Assembly (NCBI RefSeq): GCF_017592545.1
Contig: NZ_JAGFOA010000001.1
Coordinates: 595,587 to 659,586 of the forward strand
DNA: 64,000 nucleotides
DNA from: Microbacterium stercoris
GTDB lineage: Bacteria > Actinomycetota > Actinomycetes > Actinomycetales > Microbacteriaceae
Direction: 5' to 3'
Shown here: in pieces, positions 45,940-54,577 of the stretch
Numbering within the stretch: position 1 is the stretch's first letter
Layout: each line of letters starts with the position of its first letter
Made by a program: the position numbers and the translations under genes
The notes under the pieces: generated by a model
The model's input: only the letters and a program-made list of their open reading frames with translations
Database searches by the model: none
Told to the model about the DNA's origin: nothing

Positions 45940-46938
45940 TCAGCGGACGGGCCAGGCTCCGTCGACGACCTCGGACGGCTCGATCCGACCGATCCTGATG
46001 AAGTACTCCGTGAGGCTGGCCGCCTGCTCGCGCGCCCAGCCGATCTGGCGCGTGTGGAGCTCGAGCACGTCCTCCGGCAGGCGGTCGGCGAAGCGCTCCG
46101 CCAGGGCGAGAGCGACGCGGCCCGCGGCGATCGCATCGGCCGAGGCCTCGTGCGCTGCATCGAGAGGCACGGCGTAGTGCGCCGCGACGACGTCGAGTGT
46201 GCGCTTGCCCTTGCGGTACTTGTCGAGCGTCTTGTCGATCACCAGCGGATCGATCACGGGCGCGGGAGAATCGAGCGGCGCGAGCCCGTGCCGCTCGCCC
46301 TCGTACTTGAGCAGTGAGAAGTCATAGGCGGCGTTGTACGCGACGACCGGGATGCCGCCCGCGAGCAGCGTGCGCAGGGCGTGCGTCACCTCCGCGACGA
46401 CCTCTGCGGCCGGCCGACCGTTCGCACGGGCGTACTCGGTCGTGATGCCGTGCACGTTCGTCGCGCCCTCGGGGATATCGACTCCCGGATCGGCGAGCCA
46501 GTGCTCCTCGTGGATCACGTTGCCGGCACCGTCCAGCAGGCCGACGTAGGCCGTGACGATCCGGTCCTCGGCGACATCGATGCCGGTGGTCTCCAGATCG
46601 AACACGCCGATCCGGCTCGTCCAGCGCTCGGGCATCGCGTCGAACGCCGCTTCGATCTCGGCAACCGTCTCGATCTCGACGACCGCATCGACCGTGGTCT
46701 CGACCGTAGTGACGGTCTCGATCTCGACGACGGTCTCGACGGTCTCGACCGCTGCGATGGTCTGGACCGCGGCGATGACGTTGGCAGCTGCGGCCTGCTC
46801 GACGGGCGGCTCCTCGAGGGAGAAGAGGGCGTCGGGCTCGGTGGCCTGAGACCGTGGCACCCAGGTGACCGTCTCGCCCGGGCTGTCCAGCTCATCCAGC
46901 TCGAACAGGGGCGGAGGCTTCGGCCACGACCTCGTCAT
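45940..46938 (-). CDS. DEDDh 3'-5' exonuclease (DnaQ/epsilon-like) with a repetitive N-terminal linker
   Basis: The exonuclease domain (residues about 108-320) shows Exo I FDLETTGID (Asp114, Glu116), Exo II VVAYNAAYDFSLLKYE and Exo III with HEASADAIAAG, the DEDDh set that removes nucleotides 3' to 5'. Such proteins act in proofreading or RNA/DNA turnover. The 332-residue form starts at ATG 46938, where a TACGGT on the minus strand ends 7 nt upstream. Between the N-terminus and the nuclease is a run of about 48 residues made of Val, Glu, Thr, Ile and Ala repeats (52-99), unusual for the family. Whether it acts with DNA polymerase III is not known. Confidence 0.9.
   Translation of the reverse strand: MTRSWPKPPPLFELDELDSPGETVTWVPRSQATEPDALFSLEEPPVEQAAAANVIAAVQTIAAVETVETVVEIETVTTVETTVDAVVEIETVAEIEAAFDAMPERWTSRIGVFDLETTGIDVAEDRIVTAYVGLLDGAGNVIHEEHWLADPGVDIPEGATNVHGITTEYARANGRPAAEVVAEVTHALRTLLAGGIPVVAYNAAYDFSLLKYEGERHGLAPLDSPAPVIDPLVIDKTLDKYRKGKRTLDVVAAHYAVPLDAAHEASADAIAAGRVALALAERFADRLPEDVLELHTRQIGWAREQAASLTEYFIRIGRIEPSEVVDGAWPVR
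46642..46785 (-). repeat. Degenerate Val-Glu-Thr codon repeat inside the exonuclease gene
   Basis: The coding strand repeats units such as GTCGAGACC and GTCGAGATCGAGACC, seen on the plus strand as recurring tctcgac/tctcgat. It encodes AAVETVETVVEIETVTTVET and further copies to about residue 99. The repeats are imperfect and stay in frame, consistent with slippage-driven growth of a linker. Confidence 0.75.
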
Positions 46939-46998
46939 AGCACACACCGTAGAGGGCGGCTCGGACATTCCCGGGAAGGCACTCCGTAGACTCGGACG

Positions 46999-47880
46999 AT
47001 GCCCGTGTCCTCGCCGTACGCCGCCCGCCTCGCCGACATCCCGGTGATCCGCCGCGAGGTCGAGGTGCTCGGCGGCACCACCGCGTACTGGACATATGGA
47101 CCCGACGACGCGGACGCCTCGATCCTCGCTGTGCACGGATTCCGCGGCGAGCACCACGGGCTCGAGCCCGTCGTGGCGTTCCTGCCGGATGTCCGGGTGA
47201 TCATGCCGGATCTGCCCGGATTCGGCGAGACGGGCGCCCTGCCCGGTCGTCGCCACGACATCGAGGCCTATGCCGACTGGCTCGACGCCTTCGCCGCGAC
47301 CGTCGCGCCGGGCGCGATCGTGCTCGGCCACTCCTTCGGCTCGATCGTGTCCTCGGCCGCCGTCGCGCGCGGGCTGCGCGCGCCCAAGCTCATCCTGGTG
47401 AATCCGATCGGCGCGCCGGCCCTCGAAGGGCCCCGCGGCATCCTGACGCGGCTCGCGATCTTCTACTACTGGGCCGGCGCGCGTCTGCCGAAGCCGATCG
47501 GCACCTGGCTGCTGCGCAATCGGATCATCGTGCGGATCACCTCGATCGCGATGGCGAAGACGCGCGACGCGTCACTGCGCGCGTTCATCCACAACCAGCA
47601 CGACACGTACTTCTCTCGCTTCGCCGACCGCGACACGCTGCACGAAGCCTTCGTCACGAGCGTCTCGCACGATGTCAGTCAGTATGCCGAACGCCTCACC
47701 ATGCCCACGCTGCTCATCGCGGCCGACCGGGACGACATCACACCGATCGAAGCGGAGCGGGCGCTCGCGCAGCGGATCCCCGATGCCCGCCTCGTCGAGA
47801 TCGCAGGAGTCGGCCATCTGATCCACTACGAGAAGCCCGGCGAGGCGGCCCGAGCGATCCGCGATTTCTTGAGCGACTGA
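46999..47880 (+). CDS. Alpha/beta hydrolase
   Basis: A 293-residue hydrolase with oxyanion loop LAVHGFRGEHHGLEPV, nucleophile elbow IVLGHSFGSIVSSAAV (Ser), acid in LLIAADRDDITPIEAE (Asp) and the base in VGHLIHYEKPGEA (His). The cap domain (TRLAIFYYWAGARLPKPIGT) is hydrophobic. Substrate unknown. TAGACT at 46987-46992 ends 6 nt before the ATG. Divergent from the exonuclease gene. Confidence 0.92.
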   Translation: MPVSSPYAARLADIPVIRREVEVLGGTTAYWTYGPDDADASILAVHGFRGEHHGLEPVVAFLPDVRVIMPDLPGFGETGALPGRRHDIEAYADWLDAFAATVAPGAIVLGHSFGSIVSSAAVARGLRAPKLILVNPIGAPALEGPRGILTRLAIFYYWAGARLPKPIGTWLLRNRIIVRITSIAMAKTRDASLRAFIHNQHDTYFSRFADRDTLHEAFVTSVSHDVSQYAERLTMPTLLIAADRDDITPIEAERALAQRIPDARLVEIAGVGHLIHYEKPGEAARAIRDFLSD

Positions 47881-47915
47881 TGTCCGACCGCTGACGCGGT
47901 GACTGCGCCGTGGTG

Positions 47916-48389
47916 CTACGGCTCGCGGCGGGCGAGCTGCATCAGTCCGCTGACCCGGTACGGGACGGCCTCGCTCATGACGAGGGAGGTCTCGGTGCGC
48001 TCGACGCCCTCGATGCTCAGAATGCGCGCGTCCACGTCGAAGAGATGGCGGGCGTCGCGGCACGCGACAAGGGCGAGCAGATCCGTCTGACCCGAGAGAC
48101 CGTGAACCTGCACGACCTCCGGCACCCCCTGGAGCTCGGCGGTGATGCGCGGCAGCTCGACCTGGCGCACGCCGATCGCCAGGAACGCCTCCAGAGGGAA
48201 GCCGAGCGCGGAGGTGGCGATGGATCGCTCGAAGGAGCGGAACACGCCGGCCTTGTCCAGTCGCGCCATGCGCGCCTGGACGGTGTTGCGGGACAGGCGC
48301 AGGCGCTCCGCGAGCGCGACCACCGTCGCGCGCGGGTCCTCGCTGAGCGCGGACAGCAGCTCGAGGTCGACGTGATCCAGGGAAGCCAT
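47916..48389 (-). CDS. Lrp/AsnC-family transcriptional regulator
   Basis: A 157-residue Lrp protein: HTH in LDHVDLELLSALSEDPRATV followed by VALAERLRLSRNTVQARMAR, then the RAM ligand-binding domain with VPEVVQVHGLSGQTDLLALV. It probably senses an amino acid. The ATG at 48389 was chosen because a TAATGT on the minus strand ends 8 nt before it; longer starts at 48401 and 48431 run through that element. No divergent target gene is adjacent, so its target is not apparent. Confidence 0.92.
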   Translation of the reverse strand: MASLDHVDLELLSALSEDPRATVVALAERLRLSRNTVQARMARLDKAGVFRSFERSIATSALGFPLEAFLAIGVRQVELPRITAELQGVPEVVQVHGLSGQTDLLALVACRDARHLFDVDARILSIEGVERTETSLVMSEAVPYRVSGLMQLARREP

Positions 48390-48502
48390 AGAGCGAGACA
48401 TTAGCAGGCTCACCGACGAGAGTTTGTGCATCCTGCTCAGTCGTTATCGGATCGAGTGCTCAGGGTGGGTCGTCCTGCCCACCGACACTCCGCAGGTTCA
48501 GA

Positions 48503-49528
48503 TCAGGATGCGTGATCCTCCCGGATCAGGCGGCGTGTCGCGCGTTCGAGCGCCAGCTGCCGCTCCGGGCCCGACTCCGGCGCCCGACGAAGCGCCCGGA
48601 TGATCGTGCGACCCTCCGCATAGGCACCGACCACGCGCGGATCCACGTAGGACGTCCGCGCGAGCGTCGGGGTGTTGCCGAGGAAGGCGGCGACCTGGCG
48701 CATCGCGTCGGTGACCACACGGCGACGTCGCGTGACCCCGCCGCGGCCGGAGCGCTCGAGCTCATCGGCGCCCGCTGCGATCTCGGTCGCGGCGAGCACC
48801 GTCGCGTGCCAGGTGCGGAAATCCTTCGCGCTCGCCTCCATCCCCGTGATCTGCTGCACGTAGGCGTTCACCAGCGCGGGAGTCATGGTGCGCCATCCGT
48901 CGCTGCCGCGGTAGGCGAGCAGGCCGCTCGCGTCGTCGCGACGGCGTCGGAGTGTCTCGATCGCGGACACCACCTGCGCGTCATCGATCTCGATGCGGTG
49001 CTCCACGCCCGACTTGCCCGTGAAGGCGAACAGCATCGTCTCTCCGCGGCGCGTGACGTGGTCGCGGCGCAGGGTCGTCAGCCCGAAGCTGCCGTGCGTG
49101 TCGGCGTACACGTCGTTGCCGATGCGGAAGCACCCGAGGTCGAGCATCCGCACCGCGAGGGCACAGGCACGATCGAGAGGCATGCCGTCGGCTGTGAGGT
49201 CGTCCAGCACGCGAACGCGCGCCTTCCCGAGGGCCTCGCCGAAGTCGAGCATGCGGTCGAACTTGGCGGCGTCGCGGCGGATGCGCCAGTGCGGGTGGTA
49301 CAGATATTGGCGCCGACCCGCGGCGTCGGTGCCGACGGCCTGCAGGTGCCCGTGCGGATAGGGGCAGATCCACACGTCGCGCCAGGCCGGCGGGATCGCG
49401 AGCGCGCGGATGCGCTCGACCTCCTCGCTCGGGAGACGGGCACCGTGCTCATCGAGGTACACGAATCCGCGGCCGGCGCCCCGGCGCGTCCAGCCTGGCT
49501 GATCCGGGGACGAACGACGCAGGCGCAT
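48503..49528 (-). CDS. DNA topoisomerase IB (poxvirus-like)
   Basis: Relaxes supercoils by nicking one strand through a 3'-phosphotyrosine. The 341 residues follow bacterial type IB enzymes: N-terminal GRGFVYLDEHGARLPSEEVE and IPPAWRDVWICPYPHGHLQA. The catalytic region has MLDLGCFRIGNDVYADTHGS, the lysine in FTGKSGVEH, the arginine/histidine in SAKDFRTWHATV and the nucleophile Tyr294 in TSYVDPRVV. TAGCCT on the minus strand (49540-49535) ends 6 nt before the ATG. Not essential in most bacteria that have it. Confidence 0.94.
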   Translation of the reverse strand: MRLRRSSPDQPGWTRRGAGRGFVYLDEHGARLPSEEVERIRALAIPPAWRDVWICPYPHGHLQAVGTDAAGRRQYLYHPHWRIRRDAAKFDRMLDFGEALGKARVRVLDDLTADGMPLDRACALAVRMLDLGCFRIGNDVYADTHGSFGLTTLRRDHVTRRGETMLFAFTGKSGVEHRIEIDDAQVVSAIETLRRRRDDASGLLAYRGSDGWRTMTPALVNAYVQQITGMEASAKDFRTWHATVLAATEIAAGADELERSGRGGVTRRRRVVTDAMRQVAAFLGNTPTLARTSYVDPRVVGAYAEGRTIIRALRRAPESGPERQLALERATRRLIREDHAS

Positions 49529-49549
49529 GCGCCGAGGCTAGCGTCTCGC

Positions 49550-50122
49550 CTACGCGTACTGGGTCGTGAGATCCGCTGACTGGAGGACGAGGTGGTCGCC
49601 GTCGAATCGGAACACGTTGACGGCCGCGTTCTCGACCCGCTCACCCGGGCGGGGCCGCTCGCCGGCGGTGGCGAGGCGGAGCAGTTCGCGGATGACGCCT
49701 CCATGCGCCACGACCACCGTGGGCTCGTCTCCGGTGTCGGCGGCCACGTCGGCGATGGCCGCGAGCACACGCTCCGCCAGTTCGGCGGTGGTCTCGCCCC
49801 CGGGGACGTCGCCGTGGCCGTACGTGGCGTGCAGATCGGCCACCAGGGTGCCCTCGCCCACTCCGTAGTCCCGCTCGACGAGACCGGAGTACGCGCGCGG
49901 CGCCGGAAGACCGAGCACTCCCGCGATGATCTCGGCGGTCTCGCGCGCGCGGCCGAGGCTGCTCGACACGATGCGCGTCCATCCGCCGCCCCGGAGGTTC
50001 TCCGCGGCCGTCAGCGCCTGCGCACGACCGATGTCGTTCAGAGGGATGTCCGTACGTCCCTGAACGCGTCGCTCCGCGTTCCAGTCGGTCTGTCCGTGGC
50101 GCACCAGCGCGAGAAGAGTCAC
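49550..50122 (-). CDS. Histidine phosphatase family protein (phosphoglycerate mutase-like)
   Basis: A 190-residue branch-1 histidine phosphatase with the catalytic LVRHGQTDWNAERRVQGRTD, the SSSLGRARETAEII arginine motif and VVVAHGGVIRELL with the second histidine. The broad family covers phosphatases such as PhoE/CobC; a true cofactor-dependent mutase is unlikely from length. Start is a GTG 6 nt after a TAGGCT whose TAG is also the stop codon of the upstream sirtuin gene. Confidence 0.92.
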   Translation of the reverse strand: MTLLALVRHGQTDWNAERRVQGRTDIPLNDIGRAQALTAAENLRGGGWTRIVSSSLGRARETAEIIAGVLGLPAPRAYSGLVERDYGVGEGTLVADLHATYGHGDVPGGETTAELAERVLAAIADVAADTGDEPTVVVAHGGVIRELLRLATAGERPRPGERVENAAVNVFRFDGDHLVLQSADLTTQYA

Positions 50123-50131
50123 GTCTCCAGC

Positions 50132-50986
50132 CTATGGTCGGCGCAGGGCGGGGAGGGCGCGGGCCAGTTCGCCGAGCACCTCTGTCGTTCCCGCGTCGAT
50201 CTTGACGGTCGCGCGCGAATCGCCGCGCGTCTCGCCCCGATTGACGATCACGACGGGCATCTTGCGGCGGCGGGCCCGCTCGACGAGGCGGATCCCCGAG
50301 TTCACGGTCAGCGACGATCCGGCGATGACGAGGCCCTCGCTGGTGTGCAGCAGCTGCTCGGCCTCCCGGAACTTCTCGGCGGGGATGAACTCGCCGAAGA
50401 ACACGACGTCCGGCTTGAGCATCCCGCCGCACACGGTGCAGGTGGGCACAACGAATCCCTCGGCCGACTCGGGCAGCACATCGCCGTCCGGGCCGAGACG
50501 CACGTTGTCGGGGACGGTGATCCACGGATTCTCGCGCTCGACGCGCTCGCCCACGTCGCGGCGGTCGAACACCTGGCCGCAGTGCGTGCAGAACACCCGG
50601 CGCATGGTGCCGTGCAGCTCCACCACACGGTGGTTCCCGGCGCGCAGGTGCAACCCGTCGACGTTCTGGGTGATGACGCCCGTGGCCACGCCCTCGCGCT
50701 CGAGGACGGCGAGCGCCTCGTGGCCGGCGTTGGGCGCGGCCGAGGTGAAGGCACGCCAGCCGAGGTGCGACCCGACCCAGTACCGGCGCCGCGCGGCCTC
50801 GTCGCTCAGGAAGGTCTGCGCGGTCATGGGCGTGCGCTTCGGCGCGCCCTTGCCGCGGTAGTCGGGGATGCCCGAGTCGGTCGACACCCCGGCGCCCGTG
50901 AGCACCGCGATCCGACGCCCCGCGAGCGCATCGATCGCGCGGCCGATGTCGGCCGTCGTCAGGTCGTCGAGATCCGATACGCGCAC
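50132..50986 (-). CDS. Sir2-family NAD-dependent protein deacylase
   Basis: Sirtuin of 284 residues that removes acyl groups from lysines using NAD. Motifs: VLTGAGVSTDSGIPDYRG near 28-45, TGVITQNVDGLHLRAGNH, the catalytic ELHGTMRR histidine, zinc cysteines CTHC and CTVC, and the NAD-binding GSSLTVNSGIRLVERA. The start GTG follows a TAGACT on the minus strand (50998-50993) by 6 nt. The next gene on the strand is a phosphatase separated by 9 nt. Confidence 0.95.
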   Translation of the reverse strand: MRVSDLDDLTTADIGRAIDALAGRRIAVLTGAGVSTDSGIPDYRGKGAPKRTPMTAQTFLSDEAARRRYWVGSHLGWRAFTSAAPNAGHEALAVLEREGVATGVITQNVDGLHLRAGNHRVVELHGTMRRVFCTHCGQVFDRRDVGERVERENPWITVPDNVRLGPDGDVLPESAEGFVVPTCTVCGGMLKPDVVFFGEFIPAEKFREAEQLLHTSEGLVIAGSSLTVNSGIRLVERARRRKMPVVIVNRGETRGDSRATVKIDAGTTEVLGELARALPALRRP

Positions 50987-51063
50987 GAGCCGAGTCTAGA
51001 ACCGCCATGTTTCGTCGGGGTCAACGGGATCGGTCGCGTCCTCCGGCGCGGGAGAATGGACGG

Positions 51064-51879
51064 ATGCAGACCCTCCGCATCGACGACCGCGCCGACGAGC
51101 GCCTTGCCGACTACCGCGACCTCACCGATGTCGCGCTGCGTCGAGTGCTGGAGCCCGAGGGCGGGCTGTACATGGCCGAGTCGGCGAAGGTTCTCGCCCG
51201 TGCGCTTGCGGCGGGTCACACCCCGCGCTCGGTGATGACACAGGAGCGCTGGCTCCCGGAGCTGGAGACCGTGCTTGCGGGCCGCGACGACGTGCCGGTG
51301 TACGTCGTGCCGTCCGACGTCGCCGAGAGTGTGACCGGCTACGACGTGCATCGCGGGGTGCTCGCGTCGATGCACCGGCCCGCTGACCGCCCCGTGGCCG
51401 AGGTGCTCGCCGGGGCGCGACTCGTGGTGATCCTGGAGGACATCGTCGACCACACGAACGTGGGGGCCGCATTCCGCGCGGCCGCCGGGCTGGGCGCCGA
51501 CGCGGTCCTCGTCACGCCGCGCTGTGCGGATCCGCTCTATCGCCGGAGCGTGCGCGTGAGCATGGGCACGGTGTTCCAGGTGCCGTGGACGCGTCTTCCC
51601 GAGTGGGCGGAGGCGAAGGATCAGCTGCGCGACGCCGGCTTCCACATCGCGGCCCTCGCGCTCGCCGACGAGGCGGTCTCGCTCGATGACTTCGCCGCCG
51701 CGCCGCCCGAGCGCGTGGCCCTGCTGATGGGCGCCGAGGGTGACGGCCTGTCGCGCAAGGCCCTCGCCGCATCCGACAGCGTCGTCACGATCCCGATGTC
51801 GGGAGGCGTGGACTCTCTGAACGTCGCCTCCGCGAGCGCCGTGGCGCTCTGGGCCGTCAGCCGCGGCCAGCGCGGCTGA
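51064..51879 (+). CDS. TrmH/SpoU-family RNA 2'-O-methyltransferase
   Basis: SPOUT methyltransferase of 271 residues. An N-terminal substrate-binding part (LRRVLEPEGGLYMAESAKVL) precedes the knotted domain: ILEDIVDHTNVGAAFRAAAG (motif 1), LLMGAEGDGLSRKAL (motif 2) and IPMSGGVDSLNVASASAVAL (motif 3). Members methylate ribose in rRNA or tRNA; the target nucleotide cannot be read. The ATG at 51064 lies 6 nt (GGACGG) after GAGAAT, a weak -10. It is divergent from sir2, with about 65 nt between the promoters. Confidence 0.93.
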   Translation: MQTLRIDDRADERLADYRDLTDVALRRVLEPEGGLYMAESAKVLARALAAGHTPRSVMTQERWLPELETVLAGRDDVPVYVVPSDVAESVTGYDVHRGVLASMHRPADRPVAEVLAGARLVVILEDIVDHTNVGAAFRAAAGLGADAVLVTPRCADPLYRRSVRVSMGTVFQVPWTRLPEWAEAKDQLRDAGFHIAALALADEAVSLDDFAAAPPERVALLMGAEGDGLSRKALAASDSVVTIPMSGGVDSLNVASASAVALWAVSRGQRG

Positions 51880-51884
51880 TCCCG

Positions 51885-52718
51885 TCAGAGCTCGGCGTCG
51901 AGCCCGCCGTTGCGCAGCGGCATCGCCTCGGGGCGCTTCGCGGTGACGTTGTCGCCCGAGGACTGGTGACGCAGGCGCCGCAGCACCCAGGGAACGAAGT
52001 GCGTGCGCGCCCAGACCAGATCGTTCGCGCGCGCCTCGCGCCACGAGAACACGGGCCGCGGATCCGGCTGCATCGGCTGCAGGTCGTTCGGCACGTTGAG
52101 GGCGCGCAGCACCATCCGGGCCACCTCATGGTGACCGAGCGGATTCATGTGCAGGCGGTCGTCGTCGAAGAAGCGGCTGTCCTGGATGGTCTTGAGTGCC
52201 CACTGATCGGCCACGATGCAGTCATAGGCGTCGGCGATCGCGCGGAGGTTCTCGTTGTAGATCGCGACACGGCCGCGCAGAGGCCGGAACACGGGCGTGA
52301 AGTGCGTGTCGATCCCCGTGAAGATCACCACGGTGGCGCCGCCGGCGCTCAGGCGGCGAACGGCGTCCTCGAACTGGGCCGCGACCGCATCCGGGTCCCC
52401 GCCGGGCCGGATGACGTCGTTTCCGCCGGCGCACAGTGTGATGAGGTCGGGCTTCAGGGCGATCGCGGGCTCGATCTGCTCGGCGACGATCTGGCCGATC
52501 AGGCGCCCGCGCACGGCGAGGTTTGCGTAGGCGAAGTCCTCGACCTGGCTGCCGAGCACCTCCGCCACACGATCGGCCCAGCCACGGTGCCCACCGGGCG
52601 ATGCCGGCTCGGGGTCGCCGATGCCCTCTGTGAACGAGTCGCCGATCGCGACGAACCGGCGCCACGGGTGCGGCTCCTCGTTGGGGACGAACGGCGTGCG
52701 GGGAGCGAGGTCGGACAA
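51885..52718 (-). CDS. SGNH/GDSL hydrolase
   Basis: A 277-residue SGNH-fold esterase with block I FVAIGDSFTEGIGD (Ser), block II NLAVRGRLIGQ (Gly), block III LCAGGNDVIRPGG (Asn) and block V DRLHMNPLGHHEVARMV (Asp/His). No signal peptide, so it is probably cytoplasmic. The start is a TTG with GGAGG 5 nt upstream; no ATG or GTG gives a plausible start. It is convergent with the methyltransferase gene, 5 nt apart. Confidence 0.9.
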   Translation of the reverse strand: MSDLAPRTPFVPNEEPHPWRRFVAIGDSFTEGIGDPEPASPGGHRGWADRVAEVLGSQVEDFAYANLAVRGRLIGQIVAEQIEPAIALKPDLITLCAGGNDVIRPGGDPDAVAAQFEDAVRRLSAGGATVVIFTGIDTHFTPVFRPLRGRVAIYNENLRAIADAYDCIVADQWALKTIQDSRFFDDDRLHMNPLGHHEVARMVLRALNVPNDLQPMQPDPRPVFSWREARANDLVWARTHFVPWVLRRLRHQSSGDNVTAKRPEAMPLRNGGLDAEL

Positions 52719-52830
52719 CGGATCCTCCGGGGTGCGGGAGTGGGAGCGGGAGTGGGACGGGCGCGGGATCGTGCGCGATCGTCAGACTACGCGCGGAGGA
52801 TTGTCGGCGACCCCGATTACCCTGGAACGG

Positions 52831-54576
52831 ATGCTGTCACCGTCCTATCCGCAGAGAGCCCCGTGGGGCACCGCGGGCAAGCTCCGCGCCTGGCAGCAGG
52901 AGGCTCTCGAGGCGTACTTCGAGGCCGACAAGCGCGACTTCCTCGTCGCCGCGACGCCCGGCGCCGGAAAGACCACGTTCGCGCTCACCCTCGCGGGCGA
53001 GCTGCTGCGTACCCGCGAGGTCGACCGGATCATCGTGGTCGCGCCCACCGAGCACCTGAAGACGCAGTGGGCCGACGCCGCCGCTCGTGCCCACATCCGT
53101 CTCGATCCGGCCTTCCGAAACAGCCACACGACCTTCTCGCGCCAGTACCACGGGGTCGTCGTCACCTACGCGCAGGTTGCGGTGAAGTCCTCCGTGCACC
53201 GCTCGCTCACCGAGGGCGGGCGCACGCTCGTCATCCTCGACGAGGTGCACCACGGCGGGGAGGCGCTCAGCTGGGGAGACGCGCTGCGTGACGCGTACGG
53301 GCCCGCCAAGCGACGCCTGCTGCTGTCCGGCACGCCGTTCCGCAGCGACGACGCGCCCATCCCGTTCGTCGACTATGCGCCCGACGCGCAGGGGCTGCGC
53401 ACGTCCATCACCGACTACGCGTACGGCTACGGGCGGGCGCTCGCCGACGGCGTTGTGCGGCCGGTGCTCTTCCACGTGTACTCCGGTCACATGAAGTGGC
53501 GCACGCGCGCCGGGGACGAGCTCGAGGCGCATCTCGGGCAGGACAACCTCAAGGACGTCACGTCGCAGGCCTGGCGCACGGCCCTCGACCCCGCGGGCGA
53601 GTGGATGTCCGCCGTCCTCAAGTCGGCCGACGCCCGCCTGACGGAGATCCGTCAGCACGTGCCGGATGCCGGCGGTCTTGTGCTCGCCACCGACCAGACC
53701 GCCGCCCGCGCCTACGCGAAGCTGCTGCACTCGATCACCGGCCAGCGCGCCACCGTCGTGCTCTCCGACGACAGCGAGGCGTCGGGCCGGATCGAGCGCT
53801 TCAGCGAGGGAACCGACCGCTGGATGGTCGCGGTGCGCATGGTGTCGGAGGGCGTGGACGTTCCCCGTCTCGCCGTCGGCGTGTACGCCACCTCGGCATC
53901 CACACCGCTGTTCTTCGCGCAGGCCATCGGACGCTTCGTCCGCGCCCGCCGCAGGGGCGAGGCGGCGAGCGTGTTCCTCCCGCACGTGCCGACGCTGATG
54001 GTGCTGGCCAACGAGATGGAGCGCCAGCGCGACCACGTGCTCGACCGCGGCGAGAAGGACGAGGACGGGCTCGATGACAGCCTCCTCGAGGCCGCCGAGC
54101 GCGAGGAGAAGGCGTCCGACGCGCTCACCGAGGAAGGGTCGTTCGAGGCCCTCGGATCGGTCGCGCACTTCGACCGCGTCGTCTTCGACGGCAAGGACTT
54201 CGGGCAGCTCGCCGTGCCGGGCACCGATGAGGAGGCCGAGTTCATCGGCCTTCCCGGGCTGCTGGAGCCCGAGCACGTGCACGAGCTGCTGATGCAGCGC
54301 GTCGCCCGCCAGTCGCGCCACCGCTCGGCCCGCGAGGCCAAGGAGGCCTCGGGGGAGCTCGAGCCGTCGATGCCCGCGCCGCTGCACCGCACCCTCAAGG
54401 ATCAGCGCCAGCTGCTCAACAGCCTCGTCGGCGTCTACGCCCGGCAGACGGGCGAACCCCACGGGCTGATCCACGCCGAGCTGCGACGTCGCTGCGGTGG
54501 CCCGGAGGTGGCGAGGGCAACGGTCGCCCAGCTCCAGTCGCGCATCGACCACCTGCGCAAGCGCGTCCGGGCCTGA
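52831..54576 (+). CDS. DEAD/DEAH-box (superfamily 2) helicase
   Basis: A 581-residue helicase with Walker A ATPGAGKTT (41-49), motif II ILDEVHHGGE near 136, motif III LLLSGTPFRSDDAP and motif VI FFAQAIGRFVRARRRGE near 370. The Q-rich start LRAWQQEALEAYF is shared with type III restriction-like and XPB-like helicases. The C-terminal 170 residues are charged and helical without a known domain. It is a single gene in an ordinary setting with no restriction or defence partner, so a general repair or RNA role is likely. TACCCT ends 7 nt before the ATG. The next gene starts 1 nt after the stop. Confidence 0.9.
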   Translation: MLSPSYPQRAPWGTAGKLRAWQQEALEAYFEADKRDFLVAATPGAGKTTFALTLAGELLRTREVDRIIVVAPTEHLKTQWADAAARAHIRLDPAFRNSHTTFSRQYHGVVVTYAQVAVKSSVHRSLTEGGRTLVILDEVHHGGEALSWGDALRDAYGPAKRRLLLSGTPFRSDDAPIPFVDYAPDAQGLRTSITDYAYGYGRALADGVVRPVLFHVYSGHMKWRTRAGDELEAHLGQDNLKDVTSQAWRTALDPAGEWMSAVLKSADARLTEIRQHVPDAGGLVLATDQTAARAYAKLLHSITGQRATVVLSDDSEASGRIERFSEGTDRWMVAVRMVSEGVDVPRLAVGVYATSASTPLFFAQAIGRFVRARRRGEAASVFLPHVPTLMVLANEMERQRDHVLDRGEKDEDGLDDSLLEAAEREEKASDALTEEGSFEALGSVAHFDRVVFDGKDFGQLAVPGTDEEAEFIGLPGLLEPEHVHELLMQRVARQSRHRSAREAKEASGELEPSMPAPLHRTLKDQRQLLNSLVGVYARQTGEPHGLIHAELRRRCGGPEVARATVAQLQSRIDHLRKRVRA

Positions 54577-54577
54577 C

